Source: Dipteris shenzhenensis (taxonomy: Eukaryota; Polypodiophyta; Polypodiopsida; Gleicheniales). Taken from it: DNA of 64,000 nt. The stretch is taken from the NCBI GenBank assembly GCA_047967505.1, contig CM106541.1; one strand, 5' to 3'. Under the pieces are notes generated by a model. The model did not search any database and was not told the origin of the DNA. It saw nothing but the letters and a program-made list of their open reading frames with translations. Shown here one piece after another: positions 51,996-62,732 of the stretch. Positions within the stretch are counted from its first letter, which is position 1; each line of letters opens with the position of its first letter. The position numbers were made by a program, and so were the translations under genes.

Positions 51996-52398
51996 TCCCA
52001 TTTGCAATGAGGCACGTGTTGCATATTTAAGAAAGCAATTGCAGGAAGTCAACATGAATGAAGGTGACTCTATGGATGCATACTTGACAAACGTCAAGGA
52101 CCTCATGGAACAACTTGCCAATATTGATGAGGTGGTGCCAAATTCTCAGCTTGTCAGTACCACATTGAATGGGCTGCCAGCTTCACAGAAGACAAGAAAA
52201 GGTAAGGCTTCCAAGCCTATGGGCAAGCCTTAATATGCACCTAATGGCAGCAATTCCTCCAATGCATCTCAAAATACAGCAGATAAGTCAAAGAAGAAAA
52301 GATGCAACTATTGTCGCAAGCCAGGGCATGAAATTTCAGAATGCAGGAAGCGCATTGCTTCGGAGAAAAAGAAAGCAGGATTGACAGTCAATGCCTGA
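51996..52398 (+). pseudogene. Copia-3 Gag remnant with zinc knuckle
   Basis: Reads EARVAYLRKQLQEVNMNEGD and AYLTNVKDLMEQLANIDEVV, typical copia Gag. After one stop (52231) and a likely deletion comes CNYCRKPGHEISEC (CCHC knuckle). The first half of Gag is missing. Confidence 0.85.
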
Positions 52399-52439
52399 CA
52401 TGCAATTGAATCCACGAGCCAGCAGATGCTTCACATGCA

Positions 52440-53274
52440 CATGCTCTCCAGGATGATTGGGCATGATCTGTCCATTGCTCCTTTGATCCCTCCAAAGTTG
52501 ATGCATTCTTTACTGCTAATGATGCTCAGTCTTGGTATTTTGATAGTGGTGCTTCCAAGCACGTCACATCTTGCAGACAGTTGTTTCATTCCTTAGCTAA
52601 TGCACCTCGAGGGGGGACTGTCACATGTGCTAATTATGCTTCCTATGCTGTAAAAGAAATTGGAGATGTGCAGCTCACATCCATTTCAAGCCATCCTGTC
52701 ACTTTGACAAATGTTCTTTTTGTGCCTGGAATTGAAATCAACTTGATTTCAATTTCAACAATTGCCACTTCAGGTTTTGAAGTGATTTTTGATGGATACA
52801 GATGCCTAGTATATGATCTTCGTGATGACAATGCCATAGTTCTCACTGGTACTTTGCAAAAGGGGCTATCACCTTGATCGTCACTCAGCTGTACTTTTTA
52901 TTGAAGCATTTGCTATTTCAGATTCACAACTTGCTGAAACTCATATTTGGCATGAGAGAATGGGTCATCTCAATTATAGAGCTCTTGCCAAGTTACATTC
53001 ACAGGGCATGGCAAATGACGTACCTCAAACTCACATAGTTTCCAAACATGTGTGTGAGGGTTGTCTTTTGGGTAAGATGCATCGGTTTCCTTTTCAAAAG
53101 AATTGTCCAAAATTCTCACAAAGGAAATTGCAGCTAGTGCACACTGATGTCTGTGGCCCAATGAGAACAAATGCCATTGGGGGGTACAAATATTTCATGA
53201 CTCTAATTGATGACTTCACAAGATATTGCTGGGTATATGTTCTCATGCTTTACGAGGTGGCTAAATATGGTTGA
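52440..53274 (+). pseudogene. Copia-3 protease, GAG-pre-integrase and integrase start
   Basis: Protease active site SWYFDSGASKHVTSC near 52530, followed by FVPGIEINLISISTIATSGF. After a stop/frame change at 52877 come HERMGHLNYRALAKLHSQGM and CEGCLLGKMHRFPF (zinc-binding H and C). Then HTDVCGPMRTNAIGG with the first catalytic aspartate and LIDDFTRYCWVY. Confidence 0.87.
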
Positions 53275-53997
53275 GAATGAATCAGGATGCAAGCTTGTCA
53301 CCCTCAACACGGATAGGGGGGGAGAGTATATGTCAAAGGAGTTTGATGCATTTTTGTCTTCACGGGGCATTGTTCACTCATGCACTACTCCTTACACTCC
53401 TCGGCATAATCCAATTCCCGAAAGAAAGAACGGGTCCACTATGGAGATGGCCAGATGCATGCTTAAAGCCAAGTCCTTGCCCAATAAATTTTGGCTTGAT
53501 GCAGTGATGTGTGCCAACTGTGTGTTGAATAGATCACCTACAAGGGCATTGAGGACTGTTACACCTTATGAAGCATGGAAAGGCAAGAAGCCTTCACTTT
53601 CACACATGAGAGTTTTTGGGTCTCTTGCATATGTTCATGTACCATCTCAGCTGAGACATAAGCTTGATGACAAGGCAATCAAATGCATATTGGTTACAGC
53701 CACGAGAGCAGAGGGTGTCGGTTATACCAACCAAATACTGGGACGATTATTGTCAGTAGAGATGTAATCTTTGCGGAACATTCGACTTCTCCTCTTGTGG
53801 ACTGCAAAGCTAAGCCAAAAGTTGACATGTTTGATGCCTTTGACTCTTGGTTACCTCTACTTCCCTCAGAGGGGGACTTTGACCAGCAACATGAGCCTCC
53901 TGCAGGCCCTCCAACAAGCAATGATCAACCAGCACCCCATGCTGATTTGCAGGTTCCTCTTCCAGACAAAATGATCCCACTATTCAAGATGAAGTGA
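53207..53997 (+). pseudogene. Copia-3 integrase core and linker
   Basis: After a deletion joining YMFSCF to TRWLNM the text gives LNTDRGGEYMSKEFDAFLSS and PERKNGSTMEMAR, so the second Asp and the Glu of the triad are recognisable. Then FWLDAVMCANCVLNRSPTRA, and a frame change leads to the acidic proline linker before RT. RT itself does not follow. Confidence 0.85.
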
Positions 53998-54158
53998 TTG
54001 AAGAAAGAAAGGCAAGTTCCCAGATGGCTTCTTGACCCAAATTGAAAAGTTCTTACCGGAAAACTTTTGAATGACAATTGTCGCTTTGAAATACTCCATT
54101 ATATACTTTAATTAGACTATGTTTTGTATTCTTTTAGTAGTGGCAAAAAGGGGGCGCA

Positions 54159-54780
54159 TTGTTCTATTGTTCCCGCATGTTGGGTCAGCAGACGGAGTTG
54201 TATCTCAAGTTTGTGGATCAGAATCCCGACATTTCAATTGGGCAGAGGAGCTTTGAGCATTGTAAGCCCTGGTACGTCAGGAAACTCAAAGACAAGAATG
54301 TTTGTTCTTACACGAATAGTGACTGGGCAAGTTGTTCCGTCACCAAAGTGTCACATACCGGCAACTGTTTTATGCTTGGCAGTTCATGTATCTCTTGGCT
54401 CAGCAAGAAGCAACCAACAGTTGCCACATCCAGCTGTGAGGCTGAGTACATGGCAGCCTTCACCGCTAAAGTGTGTATGGCTTTGACAGTAACTTACAGA
54501 TCTGAGTATTCGCCAAACATCCTCCACTATGGTCTACACTGACAACCAAAGTGCTTTGGCCATTGCGCGTAATCCAGTGTTTCATGCGCGTACCAAGCAT
54601 TGAAGTTCACTATCATTATGTTTGAGAGCAGTTGTCAACAGGAGACATAGAGTTGTCCTATCTTCCCACAGAGGACAACATAGCAGATATGTTTACAAAG
54701 GCACTTCCTCGTCCCAAGTTCGAAGCCTTTCGACAGGCTTTAAACTCGGTTCCCTTTGTTACATGATCTGGCATACCTTG
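54159..54780 (+). pseudogene. Copia-3 RNase H end
   Basis: Reads VCSYTNSDWASCSVTKVSHT and SWLSKKQPTVATSSCEAEYM (copia RNase H), then after a frame change YTDNQSALAIARNPVFHART and the usual C-terminal tail. The RT between linker and this point is deleted. Confidence 0.85.
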
Positions 54781-54894
54781 TACATTCATAGGTGGCTATA
54801 TCCTTTTGGATGAACATGTGTCACCATGACCAAAAAATACCAGGTATTCTGAGACGTTTCCAGAATACTTCAGCCCATACCATGGATGGGGGTT

Positions 54895-55151
54895 TGTAGG
54901 CCATCTTCTCCCGGTCGTATTGATGCCCTCTGGGCCCTGGTATGTGCCATGTAGCTTTAGTTATTGGCACTTAGGTCACCTAGTACTTTTAGTGTCTTAT
55001 GACACCTAGTACTAGTGGTACCACTAGGACACTAGGTCCTAGGGTTCTCTTTGATAGTACTTTGTACTTTCATTTTCATTCCACTAGTTGATGTGATGGC
55101 TTCCACTTCTTGCTCCACTCTTGTGCATCCTTTTGCTTCCGTGAGCCCACA
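54895..55151 (+). repeat. 3' LTR of Copia-3
   Basis: 257 bp matching 50888-51143 with several differences (for example CCCGGTC/CCCGATC, TTGATAG/TTTATAG). Preceded by the purine-rich CATGGATGGGGGTT. Confidence 0.92.
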
Positions 55152-55354
55152 TAAAGTACACCAAGAAAATGCTCTCTATGGACAGCAAGATAGAACAGGG
55201 GCATGCCAAGGTAATCAGCATGGAACACAGAATGGATAGTGTATGCTAAGGTTTTCAACATGGAACAGCAAATGGAGAAGAAAACACAAGTGCAGAAAGG
55301 GCAAGGGGAGAAGGACCAAATGCAAGCAAACACAAGACACCATTAGCACTATGG
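55152..55354 (+). pseudogene. Coiled-coil-like reading frame, right piece
   Basis: Starts with the TAAAG target copy, then reads KMLSMDSKIEQGHAKVISME and, after one stop and frame change, AKVFNMEQQMEKKTQVQKGQ. Continues the frame interrupted at 50887. Copia-4 begins directly after it. Confidence 0.45.
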
Positions 55355-55616
55355 TGTTAGAAAAGACCCAACAGAGGGTACACATAGTGGAAGACTTATA
55401 GTAATGCCCAGGAGCTCACACAGTGTGGTGTGGGTGTGGAATCACAAACTTCTTTACTTAATGTGCATCACATAGATGTGCAGACTCGTCAATAGACAAT
55501 GAACCAACCAGATAGAGAAACCACCAAAATAATATATTTCCGTCCAAAACTATGGACACAACACAAAAGATATAGATCCAAAGTCCCACCAATGGTGTGG
55601 TCCTCTGATCTTACCA
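55355..55616 (-). repeat. 3' LTR of Copia-4
   Basis: From TGTTAGAAAAGACCCAAC to GATCTTACCA; repeated at 57720-57955 with small deletions there. Next bases CGAGGTCCTTCTCCTA are the complement of a purine tract. Confidence 0.82.
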
Positions 55617-56560
55617 CGAGGTCCTTCTCCTATCTGCCAATTATCTCCAGACTCGAGCCCGCGTGCTCCACCTGGAGCTTCTGTAGACTATCCGTCCAGA
55701 TCCCTTCCACCTTGCTGTCTTTGCACCAGCCTAGGTGGGCAGCACCTTTGCTGAACTAAGTCTGCAACTCTCCAGCCTCTATATGCTCTTGGATGTAGGC
55801 TCATAGGCTGCTGGTCTGCTGCTCCCTGAAGTGCTGCTGCAAGTGATGATAAATGAGGCCACAAGGACCTCCTTTTATAGGGCCGCAAGGGCTGGCAAAA
55901 AATACCGACCAGCCTGGTACACAGGTCCATCTCTGGTAGCACCTCCTGGCACCACCTCCTTCGGTCACGTTCCCGCCTTCGAACTCAAGCAATCTAGTTG
56001 TCACGATCTTCCAATTGTCCCCCTCATAATGAGTGAACAACCTGGAGTCGTCCATCACCTTCAAGCAATCTGCGTCCAAGATCTGAAGAAGCACCAATAC
56101 TTCCCCTTCTGCCTTCGAAGAAGGCCAATTCCTTCCAATCTCTTATCACCTGAGACAAATGAAGAGCAGAGTCTTTCCACAGCATGCTATAAAGGCTCAA
56201 ATGCAAAATATCAAGTACATCCCAGACTGTTGTATTGCCTGTATGTTTGCTCTGGAAGTAAACCCTCTACCTCAATGAGGCACCCGCCAAGAGCCTATGT
56301 AATCCTATACTGTCCCCTTCTGAACTACAGCATCCATTTGACCATGAGACCCCTGGGCTTTCCATAAAATCTACCCTCATGTCAGTGTCAACAGCCACAC
56401 ACCTAAAAGATACCAAGCGCTCCATGCTGTTCTTCACCTTCACAAAGGCATCTGACTCCTCGTCGACCCACATCTCTATGTCAGACATCCTCACTGTGAT
56501 TTCTAGATCAACATCTCTGACCTCGGTAACACTCGATGATGTCACCAAGAACAACTCTTT
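55617..56560 (-). other. Copia-4 internal region after gag
   Basis: Where pol should be, the minus strand gives only short, unrecognised frames. One of them (56569-56267) follows on from the Gag linker and reads VTSSSVTEVRDVDLEITVRM. No DSGA, DDE or YVDD motif is visible. Confidence 0.6.
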
Positions 56561-57254
56561 GATTACCACATTTGCTTTGGCCTCTCCCTCTGAATCTGAG
56601 TCGGACTCCTTTTTGTTTTTCTGATCTGCCTGTTCTTTCTGTAGTCCTTTGCAAAATGTCCTGGCGTATCACAGTAGAAGCACTTCTTCTTCTGCTTCCT
56701 TTTAGAAGTCCCCTCGTCGTCAAAGTCGTCTTTCTTGGACTTGCCACTCTTAGGCTTGCCCTTTCCTTTGCCAGCGTCATCCTTCGCCAGCATCGCCTTG
56801 TCGTCTTTGTCCTCGTTGTAGAGCTTCTCCCGAGCTTTCTCCTGCAGCAGTAATGGACCCAACTCCTCAAACGTCAGAGGTTTGGTCCTCTGTCCTACTG
56901 TCACAGTCGTAACAAAGCTCTTGAAACTCCGAGGTAGTCTCCTCAATACCATCAAGGCCAAATGGCATGAGTCCGTCTTCTGACCAACTGCTGCCAGCTG
57001 ATCCCTCACCACCTTGACCTTCGTCAAGTGACTAAGTACCGTATCTCCTTCTTCCATATCAAGATTGTAGAGTTGATGCCGAAGAAGCAAAATCCAGGAG
57101 GTGTTGTCCGTCTCGTACAAATCTTTCAGAGTGACCCACGCCTCTACTGATGTCTCGGCCAACTGGATATGTGAAAGAACAGAGTCCGCCGTAGTCCCTA
57201 TGATTAATGCCAGAGCATGGGCATCTCTATCTTCCCAAGCTTCGAGCTCCTCTG
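56560..57254 (-). pseudogene. Copia-4 Gag
   Basis: Minus-strand frame open from about 57254 with TTADSVLSHIQLAETSVEAW, then TLKDLYETDNTSWILLLRHQ and LRRLPRSFKSFVTTVTVGQR. A long Lys/Asp linker and a knuckle CFYCDTPGHFAKDY follow, in which the last Cys is Tyr. UBN2-type copia Gag. There is no clear ATG in the open part. The altered knuckle suggests decay. Confidence 0.8.
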
Positions 57255-57702
57255 TCTACTACCATGACTATCTCCCCTTTTCTGTCCACCCATGTCCTCC
57301 GGCTTCGACTCCACTCCCGTGGTCAGCTTCCACAACTTCCGAGCCACTAAATGACTCCGGATCTTCACTTTCTAGATCGAGTAGTTGGTCCCATCTAGTT
57401 TCCCAGACTCTCCAAAGTTAGGGATAGTGAATAAGAGAAAACTGGGGGAGGAGGAAGGGAAAGCAGGGGCTGAAGAGGCTGTTGAGGTCGACATCTCTGC
57501 TGTTTATACCACACAGCAAAGTCAACCAAACTCAATTTCAGTAAACCAGAACTCTGAACGCACCTGACTAAACCTGAGTCACCCTCCTTCTCGCAAGGGC
57601 ACAATCCTTCAGTCGTGAAAGTCGATTCCCAAGAGCTTCTGAATCAAGGTCGTCCTTCAGCAAGGTCCCTGCCTTCATGCTCCCACACCTGTGAGCCTCC
57701 TA

Positions 57703-57719
57703 CCTGGGCTCTGATACCA
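57703..57719 (-). promoter_or_regulatory. Primer-binding site of Copia-4
   Basis: The minus strand reads TGGTATCAGAGCCCAGG directly against the 5' LTR; a 17-base match style typical of initiator Met-tRNA sites. Confidence 0.9.
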
Positions 57720-57955
57720 TGTTAGAAAAGACCCAACAGAGGGTACACACAGCGGAAGACTTATAGTAATGCCCAGGAGCTCACACAGTGTGGAATGGGA
57801 AACTTCTTTACTTAATGTGCATCACATAGATGTGCAGACTCATCAATAGACAATGAACCAGCCAAATAGAGAAATCACCAAAATAATATATTTCCATCCA
57901 AAACTATGGACACAATACAAAAGATAACCAATGGTGTGATCCTTTGATCTTACCA
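57720..57955 (-). repeat. 5' LTR of Copia-4
   Basis: 236 bp, like 55355-55616 but lacking a GTGTGGGTGTGGAATCAC-like segment and a short piece near the end. Element E starts within five bases of its end. Confidence 0.82.
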
Positions 57956-57959
57956 CAAG

Positions 57960-58480
57960 TGTCATGTGCACAGATTGGTATCTGACGTGTACTCGGTACA
58001 CAAGACTAGCTCGAGAAGGCTTAGAGCTAGGCAAGCTTGATTCTCGGGTTAAGTGGCAAGGGTACGAACCAGTTAGAGGTCTTCGTTATTTTTGGCGCTT
58101 GGGGCCCGAGTCTATAAAAGGGGCCCAGAGGTTCAGTTCTCAGAGAGCCGATGGGAGCAAGTTTCGTTCCCAAGTGCTAGGTCTGATCCTGGATTGAGTC
58201 GAGGATGTGCGCCTGCATCATAGCGTAGCCCAAGGCCCAGCAACAGATCCCAAGCTACACAGCGCCACGTGGTGGTATGGGACACCAGGCTGGTTAGGAT
58301 CTGGTTGGGAGTTCGTGCCAATAGCTTAGCTCGTGGCTCGGAGGGGACATCTCCTGATTGGGGATCACATCCCGTAGATGTCATGGTTGGGTGGTGAGCA
58401 GCCTGCTCAGTTTCCTCACGTTGTGTGTGTTCTTGTGTTTGCTTGCAGATCAGAGGTTTCAAGAGTGCTGGGATGTGTCA
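57960..58480 (+). repeat. 5' LTR of element E
   Basis: 521 bp from TGTCATGTGC to GGATGTGTCA, inferred from the TG...CA ends and the adjacent primer-binding site; the partner LTR is outside the window. A TATAAAAG box at 58113-58120 lies in a GGGGCCC-flanked palindromic context. Confidence 0.8.
58113..58120 (+). promoter_or_regulatory. TATA box of the E LTR
   Basis: TATAAAAG between GGGGCCCGAGTC and GGGGCCC; the transcript probably starts about 30 bases downstream. Confidence 0.65.
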
Positions 58481-58482
58481 GT

Positions 58483-58495
58483 TGGTATCAGAGCC
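58483..58495 (+). promoter_or_regulatory. Primer-binding site of element E
   Basis: TGGTATCAGAGCC two bases after the LTR end. Confidence 0.9.
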
Positions 58496-58500
58496 AACTC

Positions 58501-59466
58501 CTGAGGTAGGAACTTCTATTCCAAGAATTTTGGACGATTTGTTCCTCCAGGTATGCCCTAATTTCGAAATTCATGTTTATTACCCTGCACGTGCTTTATT
58601 GGTTCAAGGTTAAGGGTGGCGGTTAGATGGTGGAAAGAAGGAAGGAGAGACAGAGAGAAAAGGTGAATTCGCAAGAAGCAAGGTGGAGTGGAAGAGAGGC
58701 CATGAGAAAGGTAGTCTGTAAGGGGAAGAGCTTGGGTGCAGTTCGTTAGTTGTAGGAGTTGGCGCAGGAAAGAAGTAGGAGCGAGTTTCAGAATAAAAGC
58801 AGAGAGCAAGGACATGATGGAAGGCCGCGGGCAACCTTCAGGATGAGAGTTAGGGAACGGGTATTGATGGCTGGAGTGAGGATGGAGGTGCGCAGCAGAT
58901 GACAGTCTCGAGGGACTGGTTGGGTTGCGAATCAGGCAGGGGAAAGCTGCATCCAAATTAGGCTTGGACATCTTAAAAAAAGCAAAAGCCCTACCAAAAG
59001 TAGGGGACTGTTTTTTTTGGCATGCAAGAGCTGCATCCAAATTAGGCTTGGACAGCTTAAAAAAGCAGAAACCCTACCAAAAGTAGGGGACTGTTTTATT
59101 TTTGGCCTGCAGGCTGCTATAAGCCTGCAGTGAGGCGCTCTTTGCTAAGGCAGCCATCTCGCCTGCTCTAATCCGCAGTCCATGAGTGCGCATAGCCAAC
59201 CCTGCACCCGCCCTCACCTAGTACAACCCGTTAGCTCAGGCTGCTATCTCGCACTTCTGAGTTCGGAACAGCCCTTCTCTCCTACCCTTCCAGGTCGCTA
59301 TCTTGCTGCTCCTCTACTTCACCGCTCTCCCCTCTAACGAAATCTCCAGGCAGATCGTTATTTACTGCCTGCTGTGGGATTCTGTTTTCTCTGCTGCCCC
59401 CTCCTTTCCTCACGACTCTCTCTCCTTTCCCTTTGGCCTTCCGAGCTCCTTCGCTCCACATCCTTT
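58501..59466 (+). other. Leader of element E with an 82-bp tandem duplication
   Basis: Non-coding. GAGCTGCATCCAAATTAGGC-like text followed by CCCTACCAAAAGTAGGGGAC occurs at about 58945-59022 and again at about 59029-59098. CCCTACCAAAAGTAGGG is itself a short hairpin. Confidence 0.75.
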
Positions 59467-60370
59467 ATGGCTGATTCTGTAGACCCTGAGCTTGCGATGG
59501 GAGACCAGGATTTGAACTACCATGCGGAGGATGACCAGGGTCTCTACGATGACCTGATTACGAAAAAGGCCTTCAGTGAATTCACCACTGCTCTTGATGG
59601 AAAGTTTGAGCAAGTTAATACGAATCAAACAGGGTTGACACAGCAACTCCAAGGGATTCACGACTAGCACTGTTCAAGCGCTCACGCATGTGGATGCCAT
59701 GGCTTCAGTGTTAGGTCCGAACATCACTCCAGATCCTTTTCCCGGAGTTCAGAAGTCTCGTATCAAGGAGGTTGTTGACACTTGGTTGCACAAGTGGCAA
59801 GTACACTTCCAGTTTCACCCATATCCAAATGACAAGAAAATACAGCTTGCAACCGGGTTTATGTCAGGAAAGGCTTTATTGTGGTGGAAGGAACTCCAAC
59901 CCAAGCCTGCAACATGGAACGAATTCGAAGGGGTCTTCAGGAAAGAGCTTCTGAAGAAGGAGGAAGATTACGATATCGTAGGCAAGCTCAAAGCCCTTGA
60001 TATGTCCAAGCTGAATTTGACTTTTGAGGTTTATCTTCAGAGGTTTCGGGATTTGCAGACCAGAGCTACAAAGATGGATCTAGTGACCTCGTTAGGTTTC
60101 TTTGTGGATGGTTTGCCTGACTCCTACAAGTTACAGATCAAGAACAACAAGTGTACCACGTTGCAACAGGCCATGAATTATGCGCGTATTTATGATGATA
60201 CCATGGCCAGTGCAAAGGGAACCACAGTTGCCGACACGGCTGGGAAGAACAAGCGGAAGTTCTTCCAGTCTACCACTAGTACCGAGGAGTCGAAGCCTAT
60301 AAACAATGCCTCCAAGAAACATTTGACTCAGGCGAAGAATGGTCCTGCCCGTTTTTCCTTCGTACCTTGA
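59467..60370 (+). pseudogene. Element E Gag
   Basis: ATG at 59467 starts MADSVDPELAMGDQDLNYHA and runs to a frame change near 59665. The core follows in the next frame from 59690 (IKEVVDTWLHKWQVHFQFHP, GKALLWWKELQPKPATWNEF, GFFVDGLPDSYKLQIKNN), then a shift near 60345. Typical Ty3/gypsy Gag with W-W motif. Confidence 0.88.
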
Positions 60371-61055
60371 AGCTCAAGAAGGAAGGATGTTGCTTCTCTG
60401 CGAGGAGCGGGGCCACACTAAGAATGATTGTCCTAAGCGCAAGAACCAGAAGCAAGCGCCGGGACAAAAGCTCCACGCGGGTCCGGGTACCAAAGCCAAG
60501 GGAGCTAATCAAGTTGCGATGACAAGTATTTCTGTAAATGTCATTACCTGCCCACTTTCTTGTAATTGCACTTTTAATACTTCGTTATTTGGTTCTCATG
60601 ATCTTTTCCGAGTTTATGGAGAAGTTAGGGACCAAAGAGTTCACATTCTCTTTGACCCGGGCAGCTCTCACAACTTTGTTAATTACAAACTTGTGCAGAA
60701 GATGGGGTTGTCCACGATACCTAGCGATCACACCTATGAGGTGCAGCTTCCAACTGGGAAGCAGTTTTGGGATCGCAAGATTGAAGCCCTTTCTATCCGG
60801 ATTCAAGAATACACAGCAGCTCTTACGTGCTATGTCATGCACTTGGAGCATGTGGACTTGTTAATCGGAATAGAGTGGTTTAAAACCCACGATATTCGGA
60901 TTGGATGGAAGGACCATACTCTTTCTTTTTTAGATAAGGACACCCAATTTTGTATTCAGTGTGATAACATTTCCTCTTCTCAGGGACCTATTGTATCTGC
61001 AATGCAGCTTTGAAATATATTAAACACTTCTCATTATGATGTCTATCAGTGTGTT
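60371..61055 (+). pseudogene. Element E zinc knuckle and protease
   Basis: LLLCEERGHTKNDCPKRK is a CCHC knuckle whose first Cys is lost. The protease active site is HILFDPGSSHNFV (DPG instead of DSG, codons at about 60654-60662), followed by LLIGIEWFKTHDIRIGWKDH. The frame ends with a TGA at 61011-61013, before RT, followed by a short gap. Confidence 0.85.
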
Positions 61056-61960
61056 TTGATTCCGCTTTCTTCATTTTTTGTCTCTGTTAATAACGAAAAT
61101 GATTTAAGTGTGTTTGAACACCGTGAATTGAGAACGTTGTTAGATGATTTCATGGATGTATTCCCTACTCAACTGCCGGAAGGTTTACCTCCAGAACGGG
61201 CAGTAGATCATCGCATAGACTTAGTACCTGGGGCTCAACCTATTAGTGTTCCACCTTATAGGATCAACCAGCTTGAGGAGGATGAGTTAGCTTCACAGCT
61301 ACAGGATTATTTGAATATGGGCTATATTCGCCCAAGTAAATCACCTTGGGGAGCACCTGTCCTCTTAAGAAAGAAGAAGGATTCTACATGGAGAATGTGT
61401 ATAGATTATAAACAATTGAATAAAGTGACAATTAAGAATTGATACCCTCTACCTCGTTCCAATGATCTAATAGACCGTTTGGCCGGAGCGAAGTATTTCA
61501 CTAAGATTGATTTGCGTACGGGTTATCACCAAATCCGTATCTATGCTAAACACACAGATAGAACCGCATTCTGAACTAGGTATGGCCACTACGAGTTTCT
61601 TGTATTACCTTTTGGTTTGACCAATGCTCCTGCCACCTTCCAGCAAATGATGAACGATTTGTTCCGAGATATTCTCGGCAAATTCGTTGTAGTGTTCTTA
61701 GATGACATATTGGTATATAGCCGAACGCTAGAGGATCACATAGGACACCTCCGGATTGTCTTAGTTATTCTAAGACAGCATAAGCTCTATGCCAAGGTAA
61801 ATGTGACTTCTTTATGAAGGAGATCATTTACTTAGGACACAAGATTTCTTCTGAAGGTATTAGCATTGATCTGGATCGTATCCAGAAGGTTTTAGAATGG
61901 CCTATCCCTCAAACTATGAAACAACTTCGTTCTTCTAGGATTTACGGTATTTCTACAGAA
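61056..61960 (+). pseudogene. Element E reverse transcriptase
   Basis: Reads [40 protein letters not shown] and [13 protein letters not shown], then a TGA (61441), YFTKIDLRTGYHQIRI, a second TGA (61573), [20 protein letters not shown] and FLDDILVYS (catalytic aspartates at 61701-61706). A frameshift near 61797 precedes YLGHKISSEGI. Confidence 0.92.
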
Positions 61961-62732
61961 GTCTGTGCGTGATTATTCACACATCACGGCACCCCTAACT
62001 AACATATTGAAAGGTCGTGGACGCAGGTCTACCCAACCGATCTCTTGGAATGATGCATTGAACAAGGCCTTTGAAACCTTGAAGTTTTCTATCAAGGAAG
62101 CACCCGTTCTTGCATTACCCGATCCTACCCGGCCTTATGTTTTAGAGCCCGATGCAAGTGATTTTGCGATTGGGGCAGCTTTATTCCAAGAGGGCAGACC
62201 TGTAGCTTTTGAGAGTAAGAAGCTAGACGACACCCAATATCGTTGGCCCACACTAGAAAAAGAACTCTATGCAGTAGTGTATGCTCTGAAGGTTTGGAGA
62301 CACTACTTGTATGGTTCGAAGTTTCTTGTATTGACCAATCATCAATCAATCAAGTATGTGTGTAATGGGTCTGAATTGAGGGGACAGAAAGGTAGATGGG
62401 CAGAATTAATGCAAGATGTTGATTTTGAAATACGTTATCGCAAGGGTTCGTTGAATAGTGTGGCGGATGCCTTAAGTCGAGTCAAGTTTGTAAATGCTAT
62501 GTCATTTACGGAAATATCCTCAGACCTATTTCAATCCTTGAGAGGGCTTTGCGCAACTGATAGTCATTTCAGTTCTTATTGGCAGAGAGTCCAGGATGGG
62601 AGCTCCATGGTTGACCAGGACTCAAGGATTGTGCCACCTACGGTACAGGCAACGGGAGGTCACTGGATGATTAGAAACGGCTTGCTGTTCCGAAATGGAA
62701 AGATTTGTGTGCCAGATATTCTGAAACTTTGA
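61961..62732 (+). pseudogene. Element E RNase H and linker
   Basis: Open segment with RDYSHITAPLTNILKGRGRR, YVLEPDASDFAIGAALFQEG (first RNase H Asp), YRWPTLEKELYAVVYALKVW and TNHQSIKYV (normally TDHQ; the Asp is Asn, a key residue change). Then VADALSRVKFV and a linker, ending at a TGA (62730). Confidence 0.9.

Larger units (their letters stand above)
50888..55151 (+). mobile_element. Ty1/copia element Copia-3, internally deleted
   Basis: LTRs of about 256 bp (50888-51143 and 54895-55151), flanked by TGAAG and TAAAG (target duplication with one change). Primer-binding site TGGTATCAGAGC at 51145, purine tract just before the 3' LTR. The coding part keeps pieces of Gag, protease, integrase and RNase H, but nearly all of RT and part of Gag and integrase are deleted. 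It is non-autonomous. Confidence 0.93.
55355..57955 (-). mobile_element. Copia-4: small LTR element carrying gag only
   Basis: LTR-like ends at 55355-55616 and 57720-57955 and primer-binding site next to the right LTR. The internal 2.1 kb has a copia Gag and no recognisable protease, integrase or RT. No matching 5-bp target duplication (TATGG left, CAAGT right). This organisation resembles the TR-GAG class of non-autonomous plant retrotransposons, or a deleted copia element. Confidence 0.8.
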
